Position numbers and translations under genes: made by a program. Positions 1 to 5,566 of a DNA stretch of 5,878 nucleotides are shown here, one piece after another (position 1 is the first letter of the stretch; each line of letters begins with the position of its first letter). This DNA is from Comamonadaceae bacterium (GTDB lineage: Bacteria > Pseudomonadota > Gammaproteobacteria > Burkholderiales > Burkholderiaceae_C), in the NCBI GenBank assembly GCA_947454695.1, contig CANGMW010000168.1:1-5878 (forward strand), given 5' to 3'. The notes below the pieces were generated by a model. It saw nothing but the letters and a program-made list of their open reading frames with translations. It did no database searches and was not told where the DNA came from.

Positions 1-1
1 C

Positions 2-631
2 TCTATTCTGGTGAACAAGCTCTCCCCCGACAAACGGGAGCTGGCCAGAAAGCTCGGGCTGTTCATGGCCATGTTCATGCGCCTGGCCTTGCTGCTGGTA
101 CTGGCGCAAATTGTGGCCCTGGTCACCCCTTGGTTCACGGTGCTCGGCCACGAGATTTCCGGGCGGGATTTCATTCTGATCAGTGGCGGTCTGTTTTTGC
201 TGTGGAAAAGCACCACCGAAATTCACCAAAGTTTTGAAGGCGTTGAGCACGACGCAGCCAACACCTCTGGCGCCACTTTTTGGGCCACCATCGCTCAGAT
301 CATGGTGATTGATCTGGTGTTTTCGCTGGACTCCATCATCACGGCGGTCGGCATGGTCGATCAAGTCGAAGTCATGATGGCCGCCGTTGTCGCCTCGGTG
401 GGCCTGATGATGTTGTTTGCAAAAAGCATCGGTCAGTTCGTGTCCGAGCATCCTTCGATCAAGATGCTCGCCTTGAGCTTTTTAGTGGTGGTGGGCGTGG
501 TGTTGATCGCCGAGGGGTTTGAGCACCACATTCCCAAGGGCTATGTGTACTTTGCGATGGCATTCTCGGTGTGCGTGGAAATGCTCAACATCCGCTTTCG
601 AAGCAAAACCCAGAAGGCGCAGACCGATTAA
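2..631 (+). CDS. TerC family integral membrane protein (YgdQ/YoaE type), 5' partial
   Basis: The reading frame is open from the first bases of the window and ends with TAA at 629-631. The GTG at position 11 is unlikely to be the true start, because the upstream codons (Ser-Ile-Leu) continue the conserved run seen in TerC/YgdQ proteins, so perhaps 30 N-terminal residues are missing. Numbering from the GTG, hydrophobic segments lie at about 19-40, 54-66, 92-115, 122-142, 150-170 and 175-193. Family hallmarks are GHEISGRDFIL (46-56), GGLFLLWKS (59-67) and the acidic transmembrane motif IDLVFSLDSIITAVGM (100-115), whose Asp residues resemble the conserved metal-site-like positions of TerC proteins. 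The family sits in the inner membrane and has been linked to tellurium resistance and to metal (Mn) export or loading of exported enzymes; the role of this subgroup is not settled. It converges on the phosphatase gene with a 27-bp gap. Family call firm, function open. Confidence 0.9.
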   Translation, partial: SILVNKLSPDKRELARKLGLFMAMFMRLALLLVLAQIVALVTPWFTVLGHEISGRDFILISGGLFLLWKSTTEIHQSFEGVEHDAANTSGATFWATIAQIMVIDLVFSLDSIITAVGMVDQVEVMMAAVVASVGLMMLFAKSIGQFVSEHPSIKMLALSFLVVVGVVLIAEGFEHHIPKGYVYFAMAFSVCVEMLNIRFRSKTQKAQTD

Positions 632-632
632 G

Positions 633-656
633 TGCACGTCCCGAGTCGAGCGTGCA
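633..656. terminator. Weak dyad between convergent genes, possible bidirectional terminator
   Basis: TGCACG (633-638) and CGTGCA (651-656) are perfect inverted repeats around a 12-nt loop. They lie in the 27-bp gap between two convergent stop codons, where a shared terminator is expected. There is no T tract on either strand and the stem is only 6 bp, so this is a weak candidate. Confidence 0.25.
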
Positions 657-658
657 TC

Positions 659-1231
659 TCAAGGGCTGGGGTAGCGTTTGTAATCAAGCAGTCGCCCCTG
701 CGCGTTCACATGGGCCAGCACCATGTCGCCTGAGCCGATGTTTTGGCCCATGAATTCCAAAATGTTGACGTGGTGCGTGACCAAAATCAACGCACGGTCT
801 TTCTTGGTCCGCAGCGCTTGGGCGATGAAGGTTTGCAGGCTTTTGTTTTGCGCGGCGGCGAGATGCGGCTCATCAAAAAATGAGGCCAGGCTCGACTCGA
901 CCACCGCTGGTGCAAAACCCAACAGCTCGGCGGTTTGGGTGCAGCGGCACCACGCACTGGTGTACACCGACGCTTGCGCAATGCCCTGAGAGCGCAGCCA
1001 CTGGCCGATGCGCACGGCCTGCCGTTTGCCCTCGTCGTTGAGAATGCGCTGGGATTCACAACGCGCTAAGGAATACCCGGGCGGGTCCCCCACGCCAGGC
1101 GCCAAAGCATGCCGCATCAACAAGACATAGCGATCTGTGCTCAGCCGGTCTGACAGCTCACTGGCCTGCACGCTGCTGTGGCACAGGACCAGGGCCACGC
1201 CTAAAAGCAGCCAATGCATCACGCGTTTCAT
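659..1231 (-). CDS. Exported histidine phosphatase family protein
   Basis: This 190-residue protein belongs to the histidine phosphatase (phosphoglycerate mutase-like, SixA-like) superfamily. Residues 1-23 form a Sec signal peptide (KR near the N-terminus, hydrophobic LLLGVALVL, likely cleavage after VQA), placing it in the periplasm. The catalytic motif is LMRHALAPG with R40-H41, where RHA replaces the common RHG. SAWCRCTQTAELLG (92-105) carries the conserved Arg96 and LVTHHVNI (150-157) the second catalytic His. The GDPPGYSLARCESQRILNDEG stretch (48-68) is typical of a proteobacterial subgroup of small exported members. The start at 1231 was chosen because GGAAGG lies 6 nt upstream (1238-1243) and a signal peptide follows at once; the frame stays open upstream through the neighbouring DCC gene, but that part reads as a shadow. 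It is the last gene of the minus-strand run, 35 bp after the DCC gene. The substrate cannot be told from sequence. Confidence 0.87.
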   Translation of the reverse strand: MKRVMHWLLLGVALVLCHSSVQASELSDRLSTDRYVLLMRHALAPGVGDPPGYSLARCESQRILNDEGKRQAVRIGQWLRSQGIAQASVYTSAWCRCTQTAELLGFAPAVVESSLASFFDEPHLAAAQNKSLQTFIAQALRTKKDRALILVTHHVNILEFMGQNIGSGDMVLAHVNAQGRLLDYKRYPSP

Positions 1232-1266
1232 TTCATTCCTTCCGCTCGGTGTAGCCCACGCCAGGG

Positions 1267-1662
1267 TCAGGCACGTTTGAACCAGCGCTGCACGGTGGGG
1301 CGCCAGCGCAAAAAGAGCCCGTAGGCGAGCTCCATGAGCTGCACGACCCCGGGGAATTGGGCCAGCCAAGCCAGGTAGCGCCAGCGGGGTAATTGCTGCC
1401 ACAAATGCACAAAAGCCCGCGCCCCATCCACGACTTCTCCGCTGCGGGTGACCACATGAAAGCGCGCCATCAGCTGCTGCGGACTTTTCCCCGTGGGTAG
1501 GACCTGGCCCGGCTGCGAGACATCGACCCAGGCGATCGGGTTGCGCGGCGTCAAGCCTTGGTACATCGCTATTTCGCGGCTGCACACAGGACAGGAGCCG
1601 TCGTACAGAACGCGAACGCAAGCTTCGCTGACAGGTGTTGGCGCGGTTGAGGGGCTGGACAT
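1267..1662 (-). CDS. DCC family (DUF393) thiol-disulfide oxidoreductase-like protein
   Basis: The 131-residue product shows the DCC signature VLYDGSCPVCSREIAMY at residues 18-34, with D21 and the CPVC thioredoxin-like pair C24/C27. The C-terminal half has the family pattern GEVVDGARAFVHLWQQLPRW (75-94) followed by a hydrophobic stretch LAWLAQFPGVVQLMELAYGLFL. Length is typical for the family. There is no signal peptide, so it is probably cytoplasmic or peripheral to the membrane. The family is predicted to act in thiol-disulfide exchange from its CxxC motif, but I know of no firmly established substrate. The start at 1662 gives a normal N-terminus; an in-frame ATG at 1695 would add 11 residues with no better ribosome site. 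It follows the DUF2256 gene by 63 bp and precedes the phosphatase by 35 bp, which suggests co-transcription. Confidence 0.87.
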   Translation of the reverse strand: MSSPSTAPTPVSEACVRVLYDGSCPVCSREIAMYQGLTPRNPIAWVDVSQPGQVLPTGKSPQQLMARFHVVTRSGEVVDGARAFVHLWQQLPRWRYLAWLAQFPGVVQLMELAYGLFLRWRPTVQRWFKRA

Positions 1663-1725
1663 GCCCGCAATGTAGCAGCGAACGGCGCACAGCATGGGCG
1701 CGCGTGAAATAACCCTGAAACGGCT

Positions 1726-1911
1726 TCAGCCGGCAGCGGGCTTAGATCGCTTGGCTGCGGCGCGGCAAGCGTCCGAGCAGTACTTCACCTCGTCCCAATT
1801 TTTAGCCCATGCGCGCCGCCAGGTCATGGGGCGTTGGCACACGATGCACAGCTTGCTGGGCAGGTTTTGCTTATTGCCTTTGAAACCGGCGCGCTTGGCA
1901 TCACCAGCCAA
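1726..1911 (-). CDS. Small DUF2256 zinc-binding domain protein
   Basis: A small basic protein (61 residues from the chosen start) matches the DUF2256 pattern: NKQNLPSKLCIVCQRPMTW, then WAKNWDEVKYCSDACR. Cys22, Cys25, Cys45 and Cys49 form a CxxC...CxxxC set expected to bind one zinc in a treble-clef-like fold. No ATG exists in frame. The TTG at 1911 was chosen because AGGGG (1919-1923) lies 7 nt upstream and the overlap with the SDR stop is short (11 nt). A GTG at 1944 would give 72 residues but has no clear ribosome site. The basic C-terminal tail (RAAAKRSK) could contact nucleic acid, which is inference only. No function is established for this family. It is co-directional and overlapping with the SDR gene, so translational coupling is likely. 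Confidence 0.85.
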   Translation of the reverse strand: MAGDAKRAGFKGNKQNLPSKLCIVCQRPMTWRRAWAKNWDEVKYCSDACRAAAKRSKPAAG

Positions 1912-2602
1912 TGTCGTGCCCCTGGTGGTCGATGAATTGCGCACCGGTCTTTTGCGGCAAGGTCAGCAAGGCCCGCATGAGACCGGCCACTGATTCGTGC
2001 GGCTCCAGCATCTGCGGCACGCCGGCCGCAAACGGCGCGGAGAGCTTGGAGCGCACCGTGCCCGGCTGTAAGGCGACCACGCGCAGCGCCGGGTTGCGCC
2101 GCTGCAATTCGATCGCCGCGGTTTGCAGCACCATGTTCATGGCAGCCTTGGCGGCGCGGTAGCCATACCAGCCGCCTTTGCGGTTGTCCGAGATGCTGCC
2201 GACCCGGGCCGAGAGTTTGGCGTAGATGGCGTCGCCACCGGCCAGGCTCGGTGCCAAGGCGCGCAAAAGCAGTGCAGGGCCTACCGTGTTGATGCAAAGG
2301 GATCGCGTCAAAGCATCGGCCGACAACATGGCCAGCGATTTCTCCGGCCCCACGCCCTCGATGGTCAAGGCGCCGGTGGCGTCCACGATCAGATGAAAGG
2401 GGCCACGCGCGACTATTGCCTGGCCCAGCCGCTCGATGCTGGCGGCGTCTTGCAGATCAAAGCCCGGGGTGTTGGCGCGGCTCACGCCGATCACCTCAGC
2501 ACACGCCGGGTCGTGTTCTAGATAGGCCACAAAGGCCGCGCCCAAGGCGCCGCTGGCGCCGATCACCAGGGCTTTGAAATCAGCGGGGAAAGCCAGGCGC
2601 AT
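1901..2602 (-). CDS. SDR family NAD(P)-dependent oxidoreductase, C-factor-like
   Basis: The 233-residue product is a classical short-chain dehydrogenase. The Rossmann nucleotide-binding turn is GASGALG at 15-21. INTVGP (104-109) holds the structural Asn105, and the active site is Ser136 (ARVGSISDN) with Tyr148-x3-Lys152 in YGYRAAKAA. LQPGTVRSKLS (179-189) is the usual PG motif after the active site. The short length and SISDNRKGGWYGYRAAK pattern resemble the CsgA/C-factor-like subgroup; the substrate is unknown and the enzyme is expected to be cytoplasmic. The ATG at 2602 lies 10 nt after the VOC stop and has no clear Shine-Dalgarno sequence, so reinitiation after the VOC gene is likely; a GTG at 2620 would add 6 residues and overlap the VOC gene by 8 nt. 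It overlaps the DUF2256 gene downstream by 11 nt. Family call strong, physiological role unknown. Confidence 0.9.
   Translation of the reverse strand: MRLAFPADFKALVIGASGALGAAFVAYLEHDPACAEVIGVSRANTPGFDLQDAASIERLGQAIVARGPFHLIVDATGALTIEGVGPEKSLAMLSADALTRSLCINTVGPALLLRALAPSLAGGDAIYAKLSARVGSISDNRKGGWYGYRAAKAAMNMVLQTAAIELQRRNPALRVVALQPGTVRSKLSAPFAAGVPQMLEPHESVAGLMRALLTLPQKTGAQFIDHQGHDIGW
1919..1923 (-). promoter_or_regulatory. Ribosome binding site supporting the TTG start of the DUF2256 gene
   Basis: AGGGG on the minus strand lies 7 nt before the TTG at 1911. It sits inside the end of the SDR coding region and favours the TTG over the GTG at 1944, which lacks such a site. Confidence 0.45.
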
Positions 2603-2612
2603 GTGCAGCAGA

Positions 2613-2987
2613 CTAGGCACTTACGGTGCAAAACGCGGCGAGCTTGTTGCCATCGAGGTCACGAAAGTAAGCGCCGTAAAAACTGCCGCCGCGCGGGCCG
2701 GGTGCGCCTTCATCCGTGCCGCCCAAAGCCAGTGCTTTGGCATGCAGGGCTTGCACCTGTTCGGGATTTTTGGCGGCCAGGGCCACCATGGCGCCATTGC
2801 CGGCCGTGGCGACTTGCCCGTCAAACGGCTTCATCACGCTGAACATGGGTTGTTCGGGCGTCACGCCCCAGCCCACGCCGCGATCGGACTTGAAGAAAGG
2901 TTGGGCGCCGAGCACGCCCAGCAGTTCGCCGTAAAAATGGGTGGCTTTTCCCAGGTCATTGGTGCCCACGCAGGTGTAGCCGATCAT
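2613..2987 (-). CDS. VOC family (glyoxalase/bleomycin resistance fold) protein
   Basis: The 124-residue product has the two-module vicinal oxygen chelate pattern. The first module contains VGTNDLGKATHFYGELLG (7-24) and the second GNGAMVALAA (63-72), FYGAYFRD and DLDGNKLAAFC (110-120). This matches a common bacterial subgroup of about 120-130 residues annotated only as glyoxalase-like. His and Glu metal ligands usual in catalytic VOC enzymes are not apparent at the expected first-strand and GNG-strand positions (Cys/Val and Met67 instead), so metal-dependent catalysis is doubtful. The start at 2987 is firm because AAGGAGGA (2992-2999) lies 4 nt upstream. It follows lrgB by 81 bp, room for its own promoter although none stands out, and leads into the SDR gene by 10 nt. 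Substrate unknown. Confidence 0.88.
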   Translation of the reverse strand: MIGYTCVGTNDLGKATHFYGELLGVLGAQPFFKSDRGVGWGVTPEQPMFSVMKPFDGQVATAGNGAMVALAAKNPEQVQALHAKALALGGTDEGAPGPRGGSFYGAYFRDLDGNKLAAFCTVSA

Positions 2988-3068
2988 GGTGTCCTCCTTG
3001 TAAAACGGGCCATGCTACCACTGGGCATGCATGCACAGAAGCGAAAAATTGCAAGCCACTTGAAGCCT

Positions 3069-3797
3069 TTAGCCCAGTGCGTTCATGGCGATCGGTAGGA
3101 CCACCGCACTGACCACCCCGTGCAGGCCCATGCCCAGACTGGCATAAGTACCGGCTACCGGGTGAACACTGAAGGCCCTTGACGTGCCGATGCCATGGGA
3201 GGCCACACCCAGCGCAAATCCGCGCTGCCACCAAGCCGTCACCCCCAGCGCATTGAAAACGAACCGTCCCAGCATCGCCCCCAGCACACCGGTGGTCACC
3301 GCGAACACCGCCGTCAGCGTGGGCGAGGCATGAATGCGCTCCGCAATGCCCATTGCAATCGGTGCGGTCACCGACTTGGCCACCATGCCCCGCATCAGGG
3401 CTTGATCACCCCCCATCAACTTCAAGACCCCCACCGCCACACCGATGGAGGTAAGCCCCCCGGCGAGCATGGCCATGAACAAAATACCCAGACGACCTTT
3501 GAGCGAGGCCCAGCCTTTGTAGATCGGAATGGCCAGCGACACGGTGGCCGTGCCCAGAAGAAAATGGACAAACTGCGCGCCCTCGAAATACGTCGCATAG
3601 GGCATGTCAGCCCAGCTGAGCACACTGGCCACCAGCACCAGGGCGATCAGCACGGGATTGGCCAGCGGGTGCTTGTGCGTGCGTTCATAAATCGCCAGTC
3701 CCAAGGCGTAGGCACCCAAGGTGAGCACCAAAGCAAACAGCGGACTGCCGGAGAGGTAGACCCAGATGTCGTGAATGGGCGGCAGTTCAGGGCGCAT
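3069..3797 (-). CDS. lrgB: LrgB/CidB (YohK) family membrane protein
   Basis: A 242-residue polytopic inner-membrane protein with several hydrophobic segments across its length. LrgB family signatures are NPVLIALVLV (47-56), FLLGTATVSLAIPIY (79-93), the conserved VAKSVTAPIAMGIAE (139-153) and GVASHGIGTSRAF (197-209). With LrgA it forms a two-component membrane complex. Older work treats the pair as holin/antiholin-like regulators of murein hydrolases; Bacillus PftAB (pyruvate) and the plant fusion PLGG1 (glycolate/glycerate) point to small carboxylate transport. The start at 3797 is set by GGAGG (3804-3808) 6 nt upstream; an in-frame GTG at 3821 would bury that site. It overlaps the end of lrgA by 11 nt, so the two are translationally coupled. 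Family call firm; transported compound unknown. Confidence 0.92.
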   Translation of the reverse strand: MRPELPPIHDIWVYLSGSPLFALVLTLGAYALGLAIYERTHKHPLANPVLIALVLVASVLSWADMPYATYFEGAQFVHFLLGTATVSLAIPIYKGWASLKGRLGILFMAMLAGGLTSIGVAVGVLKLMGGDQALMRGMVAKSVTAPIAMGIAERIHASPTLTAVFAVTTGVLGAMLGRFVFNALGVTAWWQRGFALGVASHGIGTSRAFSVHPVAGTYASLGMGLHGVVSAVVLPIAMNALG

Positions 3798-4146
3798 GTT
3801 CGTCCTCCACGCGTTGACCACCCATGAACTTGAGCACCAGAGCGCTCACGCCCAGCGTGGCCACCACACTGAGCACCAGCGCCAGGACCACCGCGCCGGC
3901 ATGCGCTTTGAGCAAGGGCCAGTACATCATCACGCCCACGGATGCGGGAATGAAGAGCAGCCCCAAGTGTTGAAGAATGCTCTCCCCCACCTGCTCAATC
4001 GGGGCAGGCACGCGCCCGCGCCAGCCCAAGAACCCCAGCAACAACATCAAGCCGATCACGGGGCCTGGGATGGAAGAGATCAAAAACTTGCTGAACAGTT
4101 CGCCCAGCGCCTGAAACAACAACAGTTGAAATAGCCCGTGAATCAT
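3787..4146 (-). CDS. lrgA: CidA/LrgA (YohJ) family membrane protein
   Basis: This 119-residue protein has about four transmembrane segments (roughly 2-21, 28-42, 58-76 and 84-106). It carries the LrgA signature SSIPGPVIGLMLLLGFL (24-40) and LGLLFIPASVGVMMYW (61-76), followed by a long hydrophobic helix and a charged tail QRVEDEHAP. It is the small partner of LrgB in the inner membrane. The start at 4146 is preferred because AAGGG (4155-4159) lies 8 nt upstream; an ATG at 4176 would add 10 polar residues and has no ribosome site. It is the first gene of the minus-strand run and is divergent from the PQQ dehydrogenase gene. Whether the pair acts as a carboxylate transporter or in cell-lysis control cannot be decided here. 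No LytTR or LysR-type regulator gene is visible in the window. Confidence 0.9.
   Translation of the reverse strand: MIHGLFQLLLFQALGELFSKFLISSIPGPVIGLMLLLGFLGWRGRVPAPIEQVGESILQHLGLLFIPASVGVMMYWPLLKAHAGAVVLALVLSVVATLGVSALVLKFMGGQRVEDEHAP
3804..3808 (-). promoter_or_regulatory. Shine-Dalgarno site fixing the lrgB start
   Basis: GGAGG on the minus strand lies 6 nt before the ATG at 3797, inside the last codons of lrgA. It decides for 3797 over the upstream GTG at 3821. Confidence 0.7.
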
Positions 4147-4270
4147 GGTGAAGGCCCTTTTTAAATCACGCGTCATTCAGTCTAGGCCACACGAATGACC
4201 ATGCAGCTTGTCAGGGCATGGGCCCGGCACGTCAGAAGCCATCAGGGTTAACACCAAGCACCTGGTGGCG

Positions 4271-4297
4271 CTGACAGCGGTCTTTATCGCTTTTAAT
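4271..4297 (+). promoter_or_regulatory. Candidate sigma70 promoter for the PQQ dehydrogenase gene
   Basis: CTGACA (4271-4276) matches TTGACA at five of six positions and TTTAAT (4292-4297) matches TATAAT at five of six. The 15-nt spacer is shorter than the preferred 17. Transcription would begin near 4303, giving a leader of about 20 nt with the ribosome site AAGGAGA inside it. Confidence 0.35.
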
Positions 4298-4309
4298 TGT
4301 CCCCATCAC

Positions 4310-4316
4310 AAGGAGA
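4310..4316 (+). promoter_or_regulatory. Shine-Dalgarno site fixing the PQQ dehydrogenase start
   Basis: AAGGAGA lies 5 nt before the ATG at 4322. It rules against the longer in-frame start near 4208, which would place extra residues before an obvious signal peptide. Confidence 0.75.
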
Positions 4317-4321
4317 CAGCG

Positions 4322-5566
4322 ATGACATTCAAACCCCACACCCCAACTCTGCACAAGGCCCTGCTGGTCTTGGGCATGGCCTGGTCCACCGTGACCTTTG
4401 CACAAGCCCCTGCGGCGCCTGCCGCCCCGGCAGCTCCGGCCATTCCGCCGACCTGGGCACAGGGCCGCACCCCAGATCAGGTCGCCCTGAATCTGGTGCC
4501 CCACCCGCCGGGCATGACCGCCCTGCCCGCCGACGAAATTCCCACCGACAAACTCAAAGTGCCCGCCGGCTTCAAAGTGGAGCTGTGGGCCAGCGGCATG
4601 CCCAATGCGCGCTCCATGGTGCAAACGCCCAGCGGCACCTTGTTTGTGGGCACACGTTTCCCCGGCAATGTGTATGCCGTGGTTGAAAAAGACGGCAAGC
4701 GCGTGGTCAAAACCATTGCCAAAGGCCTGCACCGCCCCAATGGCGTGGCGTTCAAAGATGGCTCGCTGTATGTGGCTGAGCTGTCGCGCATCATTCGCTA
4801 CGACAACATCGAAGCCAATCTGGACAGCCCGCCCGCACCGGTGGTGGTGTTTGATGCCCTGCCCAAGGACGAGCCGCACGGCTGGAAGTTCATGAAGTTG
4901 AGCCCCGATGGCAACTACCTGTATTTCCAAATCGGCACGCCAGCCAATATCGTGGCCCAGCCGGTGACCCACGCACTGATCGTTCGCCTGAACCTGAAAA
5001 CCAATATTCTGGAAACCGTTGCACACGGTGTACGCAACAGTGTGGGCATGGACTTCCACCCGGTGACCAAAGACCTCTGGTTCACCAACAACGGCCGCGA
5101 CTGGGTGAACGACGATCTGCCTAACGACACCTTGCACCACATCACGCGCAAAGGCATGAACTTTGGCTACCCCTTCTGCCATCAGGGCGACCTGCTCGAC
5201 CCGGAACACGGCAAAGGCCGCTCCTGCGACGAGTTTGACAAACCGGTGCTGAAGATCGGCCCCCACGTCGCCGCTTTGGGCATGCGTTTTTACACCGGCA
5301 AGCAATTCCCGGCTGAATACAAAAACAACATCTTCATCGCTGAACACGGCTCATGGAACCGCACCAAGAAGACCGGCTTTGATGTGGTGCGCGTAGCACT
5401 GGACAGCAAAGGCAAAGTCACCAAGAAAGAAGTCTTTGTGTCCGGCTGGATTCAGGGCGACGACTTCTGGGGACGCCCCGCTGACGTGCACGTGATGAAA
5501 GACGGCTCCATGCTCGTGTCCGACGACGTGGCCGGTGCCATCTTCCGGATCTCGCACAGCAAGTGA
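4322..5566 (+). CDS. Exported PQQ-dependent sugar (glucose/sorbosone-type) dehydrogenase
   Basis: The 414-residue product begins with a Sec signal peptide (1-27, K-rich start, ALLVLGMAWSTV core, likely cut after TFA), then an Ala/Pro linker (28-43). The rest is a six-bladed beta-propeller of the glucose/sorbosone dehydrogenase family. Family landmarks are LKVPAGFKVELWASGMP (78-94), GLHRPNGVAF (135-144, His137), GVRNSVGMDFHP (236-247, Arg238-Asn239, matching the Arg-Asn pair that contacts PQQ in soluble glucose dehydrogenase), LWFTNNGRDW (252-261), PHVAALGMRFYTG (314-326), FIAEHGSWNR (338-347) and GRPADV (384-389). Cys286 and Cys302 flank a loop and may pair in the periplasm. It would oxidise a sugar or aldose-like aldehyde with PQQ and Ca and pass electrons to a cytochrome, here plausibly the next gene, whose start overlaps its stop by one base. 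The real substrate is unknown; members are widely annotated as sorbosone dehydrogenase by similarity alone. Confidence 0.9.
   Translation: MTFKPHTPTLHKALLVLGMAWSTVTFAQAPAAPAAPAAPAIPPTWAQGRTPDQVALNLVPHPPGMTALPADEIPTDKLKVPAGFKVELWASGMPNARSMVQTPSGTLFVGTRFPGNVYAVVEKDGKRVVKTIAKGLHRPNGVAFKDGSLYVAELSRIIRYDNIEANLDSPPAPVVVFDALPKDEPHGWKFMKLSPDGNYLYFQIGTPANIVAQPVTHALIVRLNLKTNILETVAHGVRNSVGMDFHPVTKDLWFTNNGRDWVNDDLPNDTLHHITRKGMNFGYPFCHQGDLLDPEHGKGRSCDEFDKPVLKIGPHVAALGMRFYTGKQFPAEYKNNIFIAEHGSWNRTKKTGFDVVRVALDSKGKVTKKEVFVSGWIQGDDFWGRPADVHVMKDGSMLVSDDVAGAIFRISHSK

Larger units (their letters stand above)
4147..4321. other. Divergent intergenic region between lrgA and the PQQ dehydrogenase gene
   Basis: These 175 bp must hold the lrgA promoter and probably that of the dehydrogenase. 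On the plus strand a possible sigma70 promoter is seen at 4271-4297. On the minus strand no convincing -35/-10 pair was found. Two dyads occur: CCATGC-N11-GCATGG (4199-4221) and CACCA-N6-TGGTG (4252-4267). They could be operators, but repeats of this size are expected by chance in a region this long. Confidence 0.5.

Noticed and set aside
1232..1690. N-terminal extension of the phosphatase frame to 343 residues
   Set aside because: The extension runs through the DCC gene in another frame, has no family resemblance, and would bury a clear signal peptide and ribosome site at 1231.
1721..1732. CGGC-TTCA-GCCG mini hairpin at the end of the DUF2256 gene
   Set aside because: Four base pairs, no T tract, and it overlaps the stop codon; common by chance at this GC content.
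3050..3068. Possible lrgB terminator, CAAG-TGG-CTTG followed by a short T run on the minus strand
   Set aside because: A 4-bp stem is too weak to call, and the T run starts three bases after it.
3195..3827. A 210-codon plus-strand frame opposite lrgB
   Set aside because: Low-complexity His/Gln/Arg-rich translation typical of an antisense shadow of a membrane protein gene.
4208..4321. Longer start for the PQQ dehydrogenase
   Set aside because: It would add 38 residues before a normal signal peptide, and AAGGAGA sits right before the ATG at 4322.
4232..5347. A 371-codon open frame on the minus strand opposite the PQQ dehydrogenase gene
   Set aside because: Its translation has no recognisable family and is rich in Val/His/Gly as expected from the mirror of a GC-rich gene; the plus-strand protein is unmistakable.
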